Origin: an uncultured Planctomycetota bacterium
GTDB lineage: Bacteria > Planctomycetota > UBA1135 > GCA-002686595
NCBI GenBank assembly: GCA_903829565.1
Contig: CAIKQM010000177.1
Location: forward strand, 1-16,665
Length of the DNA stretch: 16,665 bases
Reading direction: 5' to 3'
Under the pieces are notes generated by a model. The model was not told where the DNA came from and did not search any database. It worked only from the letters and a program-made list of their open reading frames with translations. Both the position numbers and the translations under genes were made by a program. Shown piece by piece: positions 7,174 through 14,733 of this stretch. How positions within the stretch are numbered: the first letter of the stretch is position 1; the number at the start of each line of letters is the position of its first letter.

Positions 7174-7832
7174 TTGATGTGCATGTGCATCCGGTTACGC
7201 CCTTCGAGCAGAACTGCTCGTTGTTGGTGTGCAGCGTGACCAAGGAGGCCGTGGTGGTCGACCCGGGCGGCGATGTGGCGGGGCTGGTCGCCCAGTTGCA
7301 GCAGTTGGGTGCCAAGCCGGTTGCCATTTGGCTGACCCACGCGCACTTGGACCATGCCTCGGCCACGGCCGAGCTAGCCGAACGGCTCCAGGTGCCTATC
7401 ATCGGACCCCACAAGGACGACCAGTTCTGGATCGACTTGCTGCCCGAACAGGCGCGACGCTACGGCTTCCCGCCGGCGCGCACCTTCGAGCCTTCCCGTT
7501 GGCTGGTCGACGGCGACACGGTCAAGGTCGGTGAGGCGGAGTTCGTGGTCCGTCATTGCCCCGGGCACACCCCCGGCCATGTCGTCTACTACAACCGCGA
7601 GGCGGCCTTCGTGGTCGTGGGCGATGTGTTGTTTGATGGATCGATCGGCCGCACCGACTTTCCGCGCGGGGACTACGCCACTTTGATTCGTTCGATCCGT
7701 GAGCGGCTCTTGCCGCTGGGGGACGAGGTCACCTTCCTGCCGGGCCATGGCGGTACATCGACTTTGGGCGAGCAACGGCGCACGAATCCGTTCTTAGTGC
7801 ATCCGGAACGCTACGGCCCGTACTCAGACTGA
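7170..7832 (+). CDS. MBL-fold metallohydrolase, YcbL / glyoxalase II-like
   Basis: A 220-residue cytoplasmic metallo-beta-lactamase-fold hydrolase of the glyoxalase II-related YcbL group. All binuclear metal ligands are visible: THAHLDH at 56-62 (H57, H59, D61, H62), H133 in CPGHTPGH, D152 in VGDVLFDGSIGRTD and H193 in LPGHGGTST. The N-terminus PFEQNCSLLVC and the C-terminal TLGEQRRTNPFL are also typical of YcbL-like enzymes. These proteins are shorter than true glyoxalase II (about 250 residues or more) because they lack most of the C-terminal helical substrate domain. The substrate is probably an S-acylated small thiol (for example S-lactoylglutathione or a related thiol ester), which is inference. 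GTG 7170 is chosen for the GTGA overlap with moaDE and the GGAG 7 bases upstream. It is co-transcribed with ssb-moaDE by position. Confidence 0.9.
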   Translation: MIDVHVHPVTPFEQNCSLLVCSVTKEAVVVDPGGDVAGLVAQLQQLGAKPVAIWLTHAHLDHASATAELAERLQVPIIGPHKDDQFWIDLLPEQARRYGFPPARTFEPSRWLVDGDTVKVGEAEFVVRHCPGHTPGHVVYYNREAAFVVVGDVLFDGSIGRTDFPRGDYATLIRSIRERLLPLGDEVTFLPGHGGTSTLGEQRRTNPFLVHPERYGPYSD

Positions 7833-7843
7833 GTGCGGTTCGC

Positions 7844-7849
7844 TATCCT
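7844..7849 (+). promoter_or_regulatory. Possible -10 box for the ETF-QO gene, leaderless start
   Basis: TATCCT ends 9 bases before ATG 7859 in a 26-base intergenic gap with no Shine-Dalgarno site. The same TANNNT spacing to the start codon is seen before ssb and the secreted protease gene. Confidence 0.35.
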
Positions 7850-7858
7850 CCCGGCACG

Positions 7859-9562
7859 ATGAAGGACCTGCGCCAGCACTCGTGGAACAAGCAAGGGGTC
7901 GAGCGTGAGACGCTCGAAGTGGATGTCTGCCTAGTTGGCGGCGGTGCAGCGAACCTCGCGTGCGCCATCGCCATGGCGCGCGAGTTCCAGCGCCTAGGTC
8001 AAGCAGACAAGACAATCCTTGTCCTCGAGAAGGCCGAGGATCTCGGCTACCACACGCTCTCCGGCGCGGTCATGAATCCGCGCGCCGTGCAGGAGCTCTT
8101 CCCCGATTGGAAGGAGCAAGGCTTCCCGATCCTGTCGGAGGTCGGTCCTGATGGCATGTGGTGGTTGACGCAGAGCGGCAAGCGTGAGTTCAACGGCAAG
8201 CTCTGCCCGCCGCAGCTGCAGAACCACGGCAACTGGATCGTGTCCATGCACGAGGTCGTGCGTTGGATGAAGGGCAAGGCCGAAGAGCTGGGCGTGCAGG
8301 TCTATCCGGGCTTTGCTGCCGCCGAGATCTTGTTCGAAGGCGAAGGTTCCTCCGAGCGCGTGGTCGGCATCCAAACGCGCGATACCGGCATCGACAAGCA
8401 TGGTGAGTGCAAGTCGACCTACGCACCGGGCATGAATGTGCGCGCCAAGGTTGTGGTGTTCGGTGAGGGCGCGCGCGGTCACCTTGCCAAACACTTGATC
8501 CAACGCCACAAGCTGGACGAAGGTCGCAACCCGCAGACGTACGGCACCGGCATCAAGGAGATCTGGGAAGTCACGCCCGAGATCGCCGCGCAATGGAAGC
8601 AACGTGTCGTGCACACCGGCGGCTATCCGCTGGGCTTTGACGGGTATGGCGGCTCGTGGATCTATGGCTTGCCGAACAACCAGTTGTCCATTGGTTATGT
8701 CGTCGGGCTCGATCACCACGATGCGAAGCTCGATCCGCACGCGCTCTTCGTCCAGTGGAAGCAACACCCGGCCATCGCCGAGCTGCTCAAGGGTGGCAAG
8801 TTGGTGCGCTACGGCGCGAAGACCATCCCCGAGGGTGGCTGGTTTGCCATGCCCAAGTTGCATGGCAACGGCTATGTGCTGGTCGGCGACACGGCAGGTT
8901 TTCTTGACACCTCGCGCCTGAAGGGTGTGCACCTCGCCATGAAGAGCGGCATGCTCGCCGGCGTGGCGGTGGCCGAAGCCATCGCGGCCAACGATTGCAG
9001 CGATGCCAAGCTGGCGCAGTACGCGCGCTTGGTGGAAGACTCGTGGGCCAAAGAAGAGCTTTGGAAGGTGCGCAACTGGCGCCAGGCCTTCGATCAGGGC
9101 TTCTTGGCCGGCATGGTCGATGCAGGCGTGCAGATGATCACCGGCGGCCGTGGTCTCGTCGCGCGTCGCAAGGGCCACGCCGATCACTCCACGACACGGC
9201 CTGTGGCGCAGTCGAAGATGATCAAGCCCAAGTACGACGATGTGCTGGGCTTCGACAAGTTGACGGATGTCTACAACTCGGGCACCGTGCATGAGGAGGA
9301 TCAGCCTCCGCATCTGTTGGTGCTGGATCCGAACATCTGCGTGGAGCGTTGCACGAAGGAGTACGGCAACCCTTGCCAGCACTTCTGCCCTGCTGCTGTG
9401 TACGAATGGCCGAAGGACGCGGAGCCTGCTGCCAAGGCCGGTCCCATCGTGAACTTCAGCAACTGCGTGCACTGCAAGACCTGCGACATCGCCGACCCGT
9501 ACCAGAACATCGAATGGGTCGTGCCCGAAGGCGGCGGCGGTCCCAAGTACATCGGCATGTGA
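7859..9562 (+). CDS. Electron transfer flavoprotein-ubiquinone oxidoreductase
   Basis: A 567-residue ETF-QO, the monotopic membrane enzyme that passes electrons from reduced ETF (fed by acyl-CoA and related dehydrogenases) to the quinone pool. The FAD dinucleotide fold is near the N-terminus (VDVCLVGGGAANLACA, glycines at 27-29). It is followed by LEKAEDLGYHTLSGAVMNPRA and LFPDWKEQGFP, both hallmarks of the family. A second FAD contact, YVLVGDTAGFLD, precedes the helix at LKGVHLAMKSGMLAGVAVAEA. The C-terminal ferredoxin-like part carries one 4Fe-4S cluster: cysteines 510 (HFCPA), 536, 539 and 542 (CVHCKTCD). It closes with the conserved NIEWVVPEGGGGPKYIGM. Two or three extra cysteines at 494-506 are not needed for the single cluster. 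No ETF subunit genes are in the window. Its length is normal. Confidence 0.96.
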   Translation: MKDLRQHSWNKQGVERETLEVDVCLVGGGAANLACAIAMAREFQRLGQADKTILVLEKAEDLGYHTLSGAVMNPRAVQELFPDWKEQGFPILSEVGPDGMWWLTQSGKREFNGKLCPPQLQNHGNWIVSMHEVVRWMKGKAEELGVQVYPGFAAAEILFEGEGSSERVVGIQTRDTGIDKHGECKSTYAPGMNVRAKVVVFGEGARGHLAKHLIQRHKLDEGRNPQTYGTGIKEIWEVTPEIAAQWKQRVVHTGGYPLGFDGYGGSWIYGLPNNQLSIGYVVGLDHHDAKLDPHALFVQWKQHPAIAELLKGGKLVRYGAKTIPEGGWFAMPKLHGNGYVLVGDTAGFLDTSRLKGVHLAMKSGMLAGVAVAEAIAANDCSDAKLAQYARLVEDSWAKEELWKVRNWRQAFDQGFLAGMVDAGVQMITGGRGLVARRKGHADHSTTRPVAQSKMIKPKYDDVLGFDKLTDVYNSGTVHEEDQPPHLLVLDPNICVERCTKEYGNPCQHFCPAAVYEWPKDAEPAAKAGPIVNFSNCVHCKTCDIADPYQNIEWVVPEGGGGPKYIGM

Positions 9563-9626
9563 CGCACGCGCGCCGCGCTACGCACACGCTCTACATCGAA
9601 CAGACTCCCTCTCTCTCGCACACCTC

Positions 9627-11087
9627 ATGAAACTCACGACACACGACTTCACCGGCAAGACCATCCCCGCCAATCTGCACATCATCTATGTGGAGGAAGG
9701 CAAGAAGCCCGAGCTGCCCAAGGGCCTCGAGGTGCCCGCGCATGCTTTCGCAGCGTTCAAGGGCGAGTTCCGCGAGACGCGTCTGGCCGATTGCACGGAT
9801 GGCACGGGGCTGTATGTCCTCGCGCTAGGGGTAGGCAAGCTCGAGCAGTTCGATCACGAGCGCGCTCGTCGCGTCGCCGCCGTCGCAGTGCAGAAGGCCG
9901 AAGCAACGCAGATTGAAACAGCCGCTGTGCATGCGCCGCGCGCGCTGCACGATCATCTCGGTGCCTTTGCGTTGGGGCTCGCATCCGCCGAAGGCGCGTT
10001 GCTCGGGTCCTATCGTTTTGACAAGCGCAAGACCAAGCCCAAGGCGCGCAAGTTGAAGCACATCGCCTTCGTGGCTGGTGGCGCAGAGTATGTCAAGGGT
10101 TTTGAACGCGGTCGCGCCTCGGGCGAAGCCTGCGCGTTCGTGCGCGACTTGCAGAACGAGCCGGCGAATTGCATGACGCCCAAGGACCTTGCCGCAGCAG
10201 CCAAGACCTTGGCCAAGGGCACGCGCATCAAGTGCACCGTGCTCGAGCCGGTGCAGATGAAGAAGCTCGGCATGGGCTTGCTGTTGGGCGTGGCGAATGG
10301 CTCGGACGAGCCGGCACGCTTCGTTCACCTCGTCTACAAGCCCAAGGGCAAGGCCAAAGGCCGCATCTGCGTGATCGGCAAGGGCCTCACCTTTGACTCG
10401 GGCGGCATCTCGATCAAGCCGTCGGCCAAGATGGATGAGATGCGCTACGACATGTCCGGTGGCGCCGCGGTACTGGGCCTGTTCCATGCGTTGGGCAAGG
10501 TCGATGTGCCGTGGGAAGTCCACGGTCTGGTGGCCGCGACCGAGAACATGCCGAACGGTCGCGCGACCAAGCCGGGTGACATCCACATCGCCATGGACGG
10601 CACGACCGTCGAAGTGTTGAACACTGATGCGGAAGGTCGCCTCGTGTTGGCGGACGCGCTTTGCTATGCGCGCGAAAAGGTCAAGCCCGACACGATGGTG
10701 GACCTTGCCACCTTGACGGGTGCGGTCACGGTGGCGTTGGGTCACGAGCTGGCAGGTATGTTCGCCAGCACTGCTGCTCTTGAGTCGCAACTGCGCGCTG
10801 CGGGCGAAGAAACCGGCGAGCGCTTGTGGCCGTTGCCGCTCCTCGACCTGCACAAGGACGCGATGAAGGGCAGCTTCGGCGACCTCAAGAACATCGCCGG
10901 CGGCGACATGGGCGCGGGCTCCTCGGCCGGTGCTGCGTTCTTGGCGCACTTTGCCGGCAATGTGGAATGGGCGCACCTCGACATCGCCGGTGTGGCCTGG
11001 GGCGGCAGCGCGCGTGACTGGACTGGCGGCCCGATGGGCTCCGGGTACGGCACGCGCTTGCTGTTGCGCTGGCTTGAGACGCGCTGA
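9627..11087 (+). CDS. pepA: Leucyl aminopeptidase, peptidase family M17
   Basis: A 486-residue cytosolic, normally hexameric, two-metal aminopeptidase that removes N-terminal residues from peptides. The catalytic half starts around residue 165. All residues known from E. coli PepA can be placed with one constant offset of 18: metal ligands K252 and D257 (GKGLTFDSGG), D275 (MRYDMSGG), D334 and E336 (NTDAEGRL, the family signature), with catalytic K264 and R338. The N-terminal half is the variable macro-like domain and is only weakly conserved. ATG 9627 has no Shine-Dalgarno site. The 64 bases before it are pyrimidine-rich and hold TACATC (near 9591), a weak candidate promoter, so it may be transcribed separately from the ETF-QO gene. 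Some family members also bind DNA; nothing here shows that. Confidence 0.96.
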   Translation: MKLTTHDFTGKTIPANLHIIYVEEGKKPELPKGLEVPAHAFAAFKGEFRETRLADCTDGTGLYVLALGVGKLEQFDHERARRVAAVAVQKAEATQIETAAVHAPRALHDHLGAFALGLASAEGALLGSYRFDKRKTKPKARKLKHIAFVAGGAEYVKGFERGRASGEACAFVRDLQNEPANCMTPKDLAAAAKTLAKGTRIKCTVLEPVQMKKLGMGLLLGVANGSDEPARFVHLVYKPKGKAKGRICVIGKGLTFDSGGISIKPSAKMDEMRYDMSGGAAVLGLFHALGKVDVPWEVHGLVAATENMPNGRATKPGDIHIAMDGTTVEVLNTDAEGRLVLADALCYAREKVKPDTMVDLATLTGAVTVALGHELAGMFASTAALESQLRAAGEETGERLWPLPLLDLHKDAMKGSFGDLKNIAGGDMGAGSSAGAAFLAHFAGNVEWAHLDIAGVAWGGSARDWTGGPMGSGYGTRLLLRWLETR

Positions 11088-11091
11088 ATGG

Positions 11092-11111
11092 CTGTCAGGT
11101 TTACTTGACAG
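11092..11111 (+). terminator. Weak inverted repeat after pepA
   Basis: CTGTCA (11092-11097) pairs with TGACAG (11106-11111) across an 8-base loop, 5 bases after the pepA stop. No T-tract follows, so a rho-independent terminator is only a possibility. The remaining bases to 11231 show no gene. Confidence 0.25.
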
Positions 11112-11231
11112 GCCTGCGTTGGGCCGATCGCGTGCCAGCGCTTGGGAACTAATTTCCGCGTGCCTTCGGGCTGCGTGTGGAATTGCCCAAGCGCAGGCCC
11201 CGTCCGACCGATACATGAAACCTAGACGGGT

Positions 11232-11306
11232 GGCGGCATAGCCAAGTGGTAAGGCGACGGATTGCAAATCCGTTATTCCCCGGTTCGATCCCGGGTGCCG
11301 CCTCCA
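11232..11306 (+). tRNA. tRNA-Cys (anticodon GCA), copy 1
   Basis: A complete cloverleaf of 75 bases with encoded CCA. The acceptor stem GGCGGCA pairs with TGCCGCC, the discriminator base is T as usual for cysteine, and CCA follows. The anticodon arm ACGGA-TTGCAAA-TCCGT places GCA at the anticodon. The T arm is CCCGG-TTCGATC-CCGGG. It is base-for-base identical to the copy at 14187-14261; identity continues for 3 bases past CCA and stops immediately upstream. No strong promoter is evident just before it. It is followed after 95 bases by the start of a gene for an exported protein. Confidence 0.97.
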
Positions 11307-11401
11307 ATCTCCGTCAGGAACCCTCCCTATCGGGTAGTAAGCTGCTGCGTGCCCATAATTGGGAAATCGCGTACCCTGTCGGTGATGGGAAGCGGTGCGT
11401 G

Positions 11402-13927
11402 ATGTCGAGCAGGCTGCTCGCATTCGGTCTGGCGTGGATCTGTGCGCTTACGGCCGTGGCCGGAGCTAGCCAAGGGGGCCCGGCTGCCGTTGGGTCCCGG
11501 CTGTACCTTCCGTGCGGCAACGGCACGCCCTATCCCGCGCCGGACTTTGGTGAGGACAACCAGCCATCCCTAGCCCAGCTATCGGCTGTGGGGGATGTTG
11601 TGGCGCGCGTGGAGACCGTCCTCGGCCAGCAGGACACGTTCCTGCTGCGCGCGACCCTGCCCGTACCGCCCGCCACCTTGCGGCGAGGGGCCACCGATGC
11701 GCCCTTTGCTGTGCGCGGGGCGGATGGTGTTGTGAAGCCTACGCAGGTGACCATTGTCAGCCTGCGTGCGCGCGATACCGATGGGGCAGATGTGGTGGAA
11801 GTCGCGGCCCTCGTCGACCGTCCTGCCGGCGCGTCTGTCGGATCGCGTGTGCAGTACGAGGTGGTGCGCACCGCCGGCAGCGCTGGTGCGTTCGTGGGAG
11901 CCCCCGTGTCCACGGCTCTCGTGGCCACCACCGGCACCGTACGCCTGCGCACGCGCGATCTGCACGGCAATCTGTATGAAGCGGACTTGCTGGCTGACAT
12001 TCGCGCGCAGTCAGGCACCAGTCGTACGCTGTCCTCCGGTCTTTTGTACCGTCGCGACAGCGAGCACGCCGTCCTGATGCCCGTGGCTCCTCAAGGCGGA
12101 GCGGCTGCAACGCTGCCTCATGCGATGGGCGTGCAAGCGTTTGTCACACGCTATGCGCACACCAACGCTCTGCGGCTGGATCTGCATGTGCACAATGCCT
12201 TCACCGGCCGTGATGCGAACGATCCCAGCGATGATGTGCTGGGTGATCTGGTGTTCGATCAGCTCGAGCTGCTGTTGCCCAGCGGTTGGGCCGCTGTGGC
12301 CAGTGTTGCAGATCCGTTCTTGGGTACGGGCGTGGACGATGGCGCGCAGTACCTGTTGCCGCTGGTGCGCAACCAAGGCCAGGATGCGCTGCATGTGCTG
12401 CCGCAACTGCGGCGCTTCCAGCGGCGCGTGGTGATTGCTCCTGTCGCCGAGCTTGAGGTGGCGCGCGCCTTGGCCGCCGAGGAAGGTCTAGCCTTCGTGG
12501 TGCCCGAGCCGATCAGTGCTGGCGCTCGGCGCTTCTCGTGGTGGAACAAACTGACGGCGCGCTACTGGCCACAGAAGACCGCTCTGCCGTTGTGGGACGA
12601 CGCGACCGTGGCCAGCCAGCGCTCGGCGCTGGCGAGCACCTACAGCACGATTGCTGCCATCGTCGAGACGGGCGGTACCAGCGCCACCGGCTACCCCGTG
12701 TCGAGTGGTGTGTTGGGGTGGGCCCATCCGTGGGGGCCGACCACCGGCAGCATGACCGGTGGCGACGAGATCTGGCTGTGGGATGGCGCGGACATCGCCT
12801 CGGCACGCAGCCTCGAGGGGCTTCGGTTGGCGCAGCTGCGCATGCGCATGTACACCAGCCGCCAGCCGAACGTACTGTTCGAGCGCGATGGCGCGCCGAT
12901 GACGCTCGACGGCTGCACGCTGCAGGGCACCAACGGCCCGTACATGCCCATCGCTTGGTTCAACGGTCCGCTGCTGAGCAGCGGCGATCCGCTGGGTTTG
13001 GCAAGTGCGGACTCTACGCAGTACACGCTGGCTGGTGCGCAAGCGCGCTTGCCGATCTACAACCAGTACATCCGCAGCTACAAGCCGGTCGATTACCAGC
13101 ACTACGTGCGTCATGTGCGCACGCTGAAGACCTTGGTGTGGCTCGCGAACGATCCCTTGGCGCGTTTTGAATTGGAGGCGCAGGCGGAAGCGTGGCGCCT
13201 GGCGTATCCGCATGTGCCGCAGAATCAGCAGGGGGTGGCCGTGGTCACGGGCTTCCTTGCGGATCGACGCCATGTGGATGCCCACCCCGGTCAGGGCTTG
13301 GACTTTGGTCGCGGTGAAGGCTGGGGGCTGGACACTTTGGTGGCGTGGTACGCGGTGGCGCCGCCCGAGCGGCGTTCGGTCCTGCAACGCGACTTTGCGC
13401 GCATTGTCGAGCTGTTGTGGGATGCGCATTCGGCTTGCAGCGGCACGCTCATGGCTGCGCCCAGCATGAGCGCGTTCGGCGGTCTCTATCGCGTGCGGGC
13501 CCAGAACGAAGTCTCGATTATCGAGCACGCGCTGGTGGGCTTGCGGCAGACGGCACTCGTGGGCCAGGATCCGTGTGCTTCAGCCAAAGTAGCGGAGATC
13601 CTCAAGCAGTCGTACTACGGCACGATCTCACCGCTCGTCTGGCGCAGCGCGCGCAACGGGCCTGTATTCAAGCTCGCTGTGGGGCCGTTTGACAGCTCGC
13701 TGCCCTTGTACTGCACGACGGTGCCGCCCGGAGGCGAATCGCCCGAGGTCGAATGGGTGCAGTGCCCTTCAAGCTTTGCACACGCGTGGCTCGCCACCCA
13801 AGATCCGCAGTTCCTTGCACGCGCCTGCGAGCTGTCAGGCGTGACGAGCCTGCAGCAAATCTGGCAGAGCCCCGTTAGCAACTGGCAGAACCGCTTGGCG
13901 CTGCTGCGCTTGGCTCAAGATCTCTGA
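11402..13927 (+). CDS. Exported protein of unknown function, 841 residues
   Basis: I do not recognise this protein. The N-terminus is a classical Sec signal peptide (MSSRLLAFGLAWICALTAVAGA, cut near residue 22), so it is exported. The mature part opens with LYLPCGNGTPYPAPDFGED. Residues about 60-260 look beta-rich. The middle is rich in Trp, Tyr and Gly (FSWWNKLTARYWPQ, GEIWLWDGAD-like stretches). A later region around GRGEGWGLDTLVAWYAVAPPERR and VELLWDAHSACSG looks helical. The last about 105 residues (13610-13924) are close to two-thirds identical to the gene entering from the right edge on the minus strand, including QCPSSFAHA and SNWQNRLAL, so this is a family with a conserved C-terminal module. 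The start is ATG 11402 (or GTG 11399). The frame is open back to 11246, but that part lies inside the tRNA. No Shine-Dalgarno site is visible. Confidence 0.85.
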   Translation: MSSRLLAFGLAWICALTAVAGASQGGPAAVGSRLYLPCGNGTPYPAPDFGEDNQPSLAQLSAVGDVVARVETVLGQQDTFLLRATLPVPPATLRRGATDAPFAVRGADGVVKPTQVTIVSLRARDTDGADVVEVAALVDRPAGASVGSRVQYEVVRTAGSAGAFVGAPVSTALVATTGTVRLRTRDLHGNLYEADLLADIRAQSGTSRTLSSGLLYRRDSEHAVLMPVAPQGGAAATLPHAMGVQAFVTRYAHTNALRLDLHVHNAFTGRDANDPSDDVLGDLVFDQLELLLPSGWAAVASVADPFLGTGVDDGAQYLLPLVRNQGQDALHVLPQLRRFQRRVVIAPVAELEVARALAAEEGLAFVVPEPISAGARRFSWWNKLTARYWPQKTALPLWDDATVASQRSALASTYSTIAAIVETGGTSATGYPVSSGVLGWAHPWGPTTGSMTGGDEIWLWDGADIASARSLEGLRLAQLRMRMYTSRQPNVLFERDGAPMTLDGCTLQGTNGPYMPIAWFNGPLLSSGDPLGLASADSTQYTLAGAQARLPIYNQYIRSYKPVDYQHYVRHVRTLKTLVWLANDPLARFELEAQAEAWRLAYPHVPQNQQGVAVVTGFLADRRHVDAHPGQGLDFGRGEGWGLDTLVAWYAVAPPERRSVLQRDFARIVELLWDAHSACSGTLMAAPSMSAFGGLYRVRAQNEVSIIEHALVGLRQTALVGQDPCASAKVAEILKQSYYGTISPLVWRSARNGPVFKLAVGPFDSSLPLYCTTVPPGGESPEVEWVQCPSSFAHAWLATQDPQFLARACELSGVTSLQQIWQSPVSNWQNRLALLRLAQDL

Positions 13928-13973
13928 CTGCGCGTCGGACGGCAGCGGTTTCTGTCAAGTGGATCGGACGTGC

Positions 13974-14058
13974 TGGTGAGGGAAGGGGGGATCGAACCCC
14001 CATGCCTTGCGGCTTCGGATTTTAAGTCCGATGCGTCTGCCTGTTCCGCCATTCCCTC
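13974..14058 (-). tRNA. tRNA-Leu (anticodon TAA)
   Basis: An 85-base class II tRNA with encoded CCA, read on the minus strand. The acceptor stem GAGGGAA pairs with TTCCCTC, followed by discriminator A and CCA. The anticodon arm TCGGA-CTTAAAA-TCCGA gives anticodon TAA. The long variable arm is AGCCGCAAGGCAT, with a small hairpin. The T arm is GGGGG-TTCGATC-CCCCC. It lies antisense between the 841-residue gene and the second tRNA-Cys. A TACTCT sequence on the minus strand at 14075-14070 is a possible -10 box, giving a very short leader. Confidence 0.97.
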
Positions 14059-14069
14059 GCCAAACGCCT

Positions 14070-14075
14070 AGAGTA
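14070..14075 (-). promoter_or_regulatory. Possible -10 box for tRNA-Leu
   Basis: TACTCT on the minus strand, 11 bases before the tRNA 5' end. No good -35 match is visible at 16-18 bases, so this is weak. Confidence 0.3.
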
Positions 14076-14140
14076 CGGTCGTCGCGAGGAATTTTCTGCC
14101 CGCCTCGGCGCCGGATGTGCAGGAATCAGGCAGGGATGCG

Positions 14141-14168
14141 TTGATCGACGCGTGTGGGGCTGTACACT
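14141..14168 (+). promoter_or_regulatory. Probable sigma-70 type promoter for tRNA-Cys copy 2
   Basis: A -35 like TTGATC (14141-14146) and a -10 like TACACT (14163-14168) are separated by 16 bases. The -10 ends 18 bases before the tRNA. This is the best two-element promoter match noticed in the window. No comparable pair precedes copy 1. Confidence 0.5.
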
Positions 14169-14186
14169 TCTTGCGCTTACAGGCGC

Positions 14187-14261
14187 GGCGGCATAGCCAA
14201 GTGGTAAGGCGACGGATTGCAAATCCGTTATTCCCCGGTTCGATCCCGGGTGCCGCCTCCA
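14187..14261 (+). tRNA. tRNA-Cys (anticodon GCA), copy 2
   Basis: Identical over all 75 bases to the tRNA-Cys at 11232-11306, including the encoded CCA and the next three bases. Acceptor stem GGCGGCA/TGCCGCC, discriminator T, anticodon GCA in the loop TTGCAAA. A good promoter match lies just upstream, and the secreted protease gene starts 34 bases downstream. Two identical genes for this low-use isoacceptor, 2,955 bases apart in direct orientation, point to a local duplication. Confidence 0.97.
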
Positions 14262-14282
14262 ATCCTTTTGCAGGTCTTGGGG

Positions 14283-14288
14283 TAGACT
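14283..14288 (+). promoter_or_regulatory. Probable -10 box for the secreted protease gene, leaderless start
   Basis: TAGACT ends 7 bases before ATG 14296 and has the same core and spacing as the box before ssb. There is no Shine-Dalgarno site. It lies between tRNA-Cys copy 2 and the gene, so the gene need not depend on tRNA transcription. Confidence 0.45.
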
Positions 14289-14295
14289 CGCCCCT

Positions 14296-14700
14296 ATGAA
14301 GAGCCTGCTCCAAATCGCTGCTGCTTTGGCGGCGCTGTCGGTCGTGTGTGGGATGGCGAACGCCCAAGTCTCTGAGGGCGGCCTGCCCGTGGGCTTGCAA
14401 CGGCCCTTGCCGGGAACCATCCCCACGGTGGTGTTGCCTGCTCCGGATGTGGCGACCTACTTGGCTGAGGACGCGGCCCGCAATCACCGCCCGCTGCGCT
14501 ACGGCGCGTTGGTGGATGCCGATCTCAGTTTGGACGATGGTGCCTGGCTGACGTTCCCGGACGGTTCGCGGGCGTGGCGTATGCGCTTGGCCTCGCCGAA
14601 TGCGCATTCGCTAGCCGTGGAGTTCGCGGCGTTCGAGCTGCCTGAGGGCGCGAAGTTCTTCGTCTATCACGAGGAGCGCGCCGAGATCCTCGGTGCGTAA
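14296..14700 (+). CDS. N-terminal fragment of the interrupted protease: signal peptide and part of the pro-region
   Basis: If the TAA at 14698-14700 is real and read as a stop, only this 134-residue product is made. It has a signal peptide (MKSLLQIAAALAALSVVCG and on to about residue 23) and a beta-rich pro-region segment with LSLDDGAWLTFPDGSRAWRM and KFFVYHEERAEILGA. It has no catalytic residue and would be an inactive exported fragment. ATG 14296 is supported by the signal peptide and by the TAGACT box 7 bases upstream. Confidence 0.6.
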   Translation: MKSLLQIAAALAALSVVCGMANAQVSEGGLPVGLQRPLPGTIPTVVLPAPDVATYLAEDAARNHRPLRYGALVDADLSLDDGAWLTFPDGSRAWRMRLASPNAHSLAVEFAAFELPEGAKFFVYHEERAEILGA

Positions 14701-14733
14701 ACGAATGCGAATCGCCATGAGGATGGCGGCTTT

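Noticed and set aside
7994..9472. 492-residue minus-strand open frame antisense to the ETF-QO gene
   Set aside because: It mirrors the codon structure of a clearly recognised plus-strand gene in GC-rich DNA; the composition is His/Arg/Ala-heavy and shows no motif.
11105..11110. Perfect -35 hexamer TTGACA after pepA as promoter of tRNA-Cys copy 1
   Set aside because: No -10 like sequence occurs 16-19 bases downstream, and the hexamer is better explained as one arm of the small inverted repeat.
11246..11401. Extension of the 841-residue protein upstream to a start inside tRNA-Cys
   Set aside because: The added residues are a translation of the tRNA, and a clean signal peptide begins at 11402.
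9825..11423. Long minus-strand open frame antisense to pepA, running through tRNA-Cys
   Set aside because: pepA on the plus strand has every catalytic residue. The antisense frame has no family resemblance, and its N-terminal part (HPGSNRGITDLQSVALPL) is the well-known false translation of a tRNA antisense strand.
11232..14261. Integrative element bounded by tRNA-Cys attachment sites
   Set aside because: No integrase, recombinase or mobility gene lies between the repeats, and a probably needed tRNA-Leu would be part of the element. It is kept only as an unusual duplication.
14698..14700. Genetic code change or selenocysteine/pyrrolysine-like recoding at the in-frame stop
   Set aside because: The codon is TAA, not TGA or TAG, and TAA ends the DUF4340 gene normally. 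No recoding hairpin is evident next to it.
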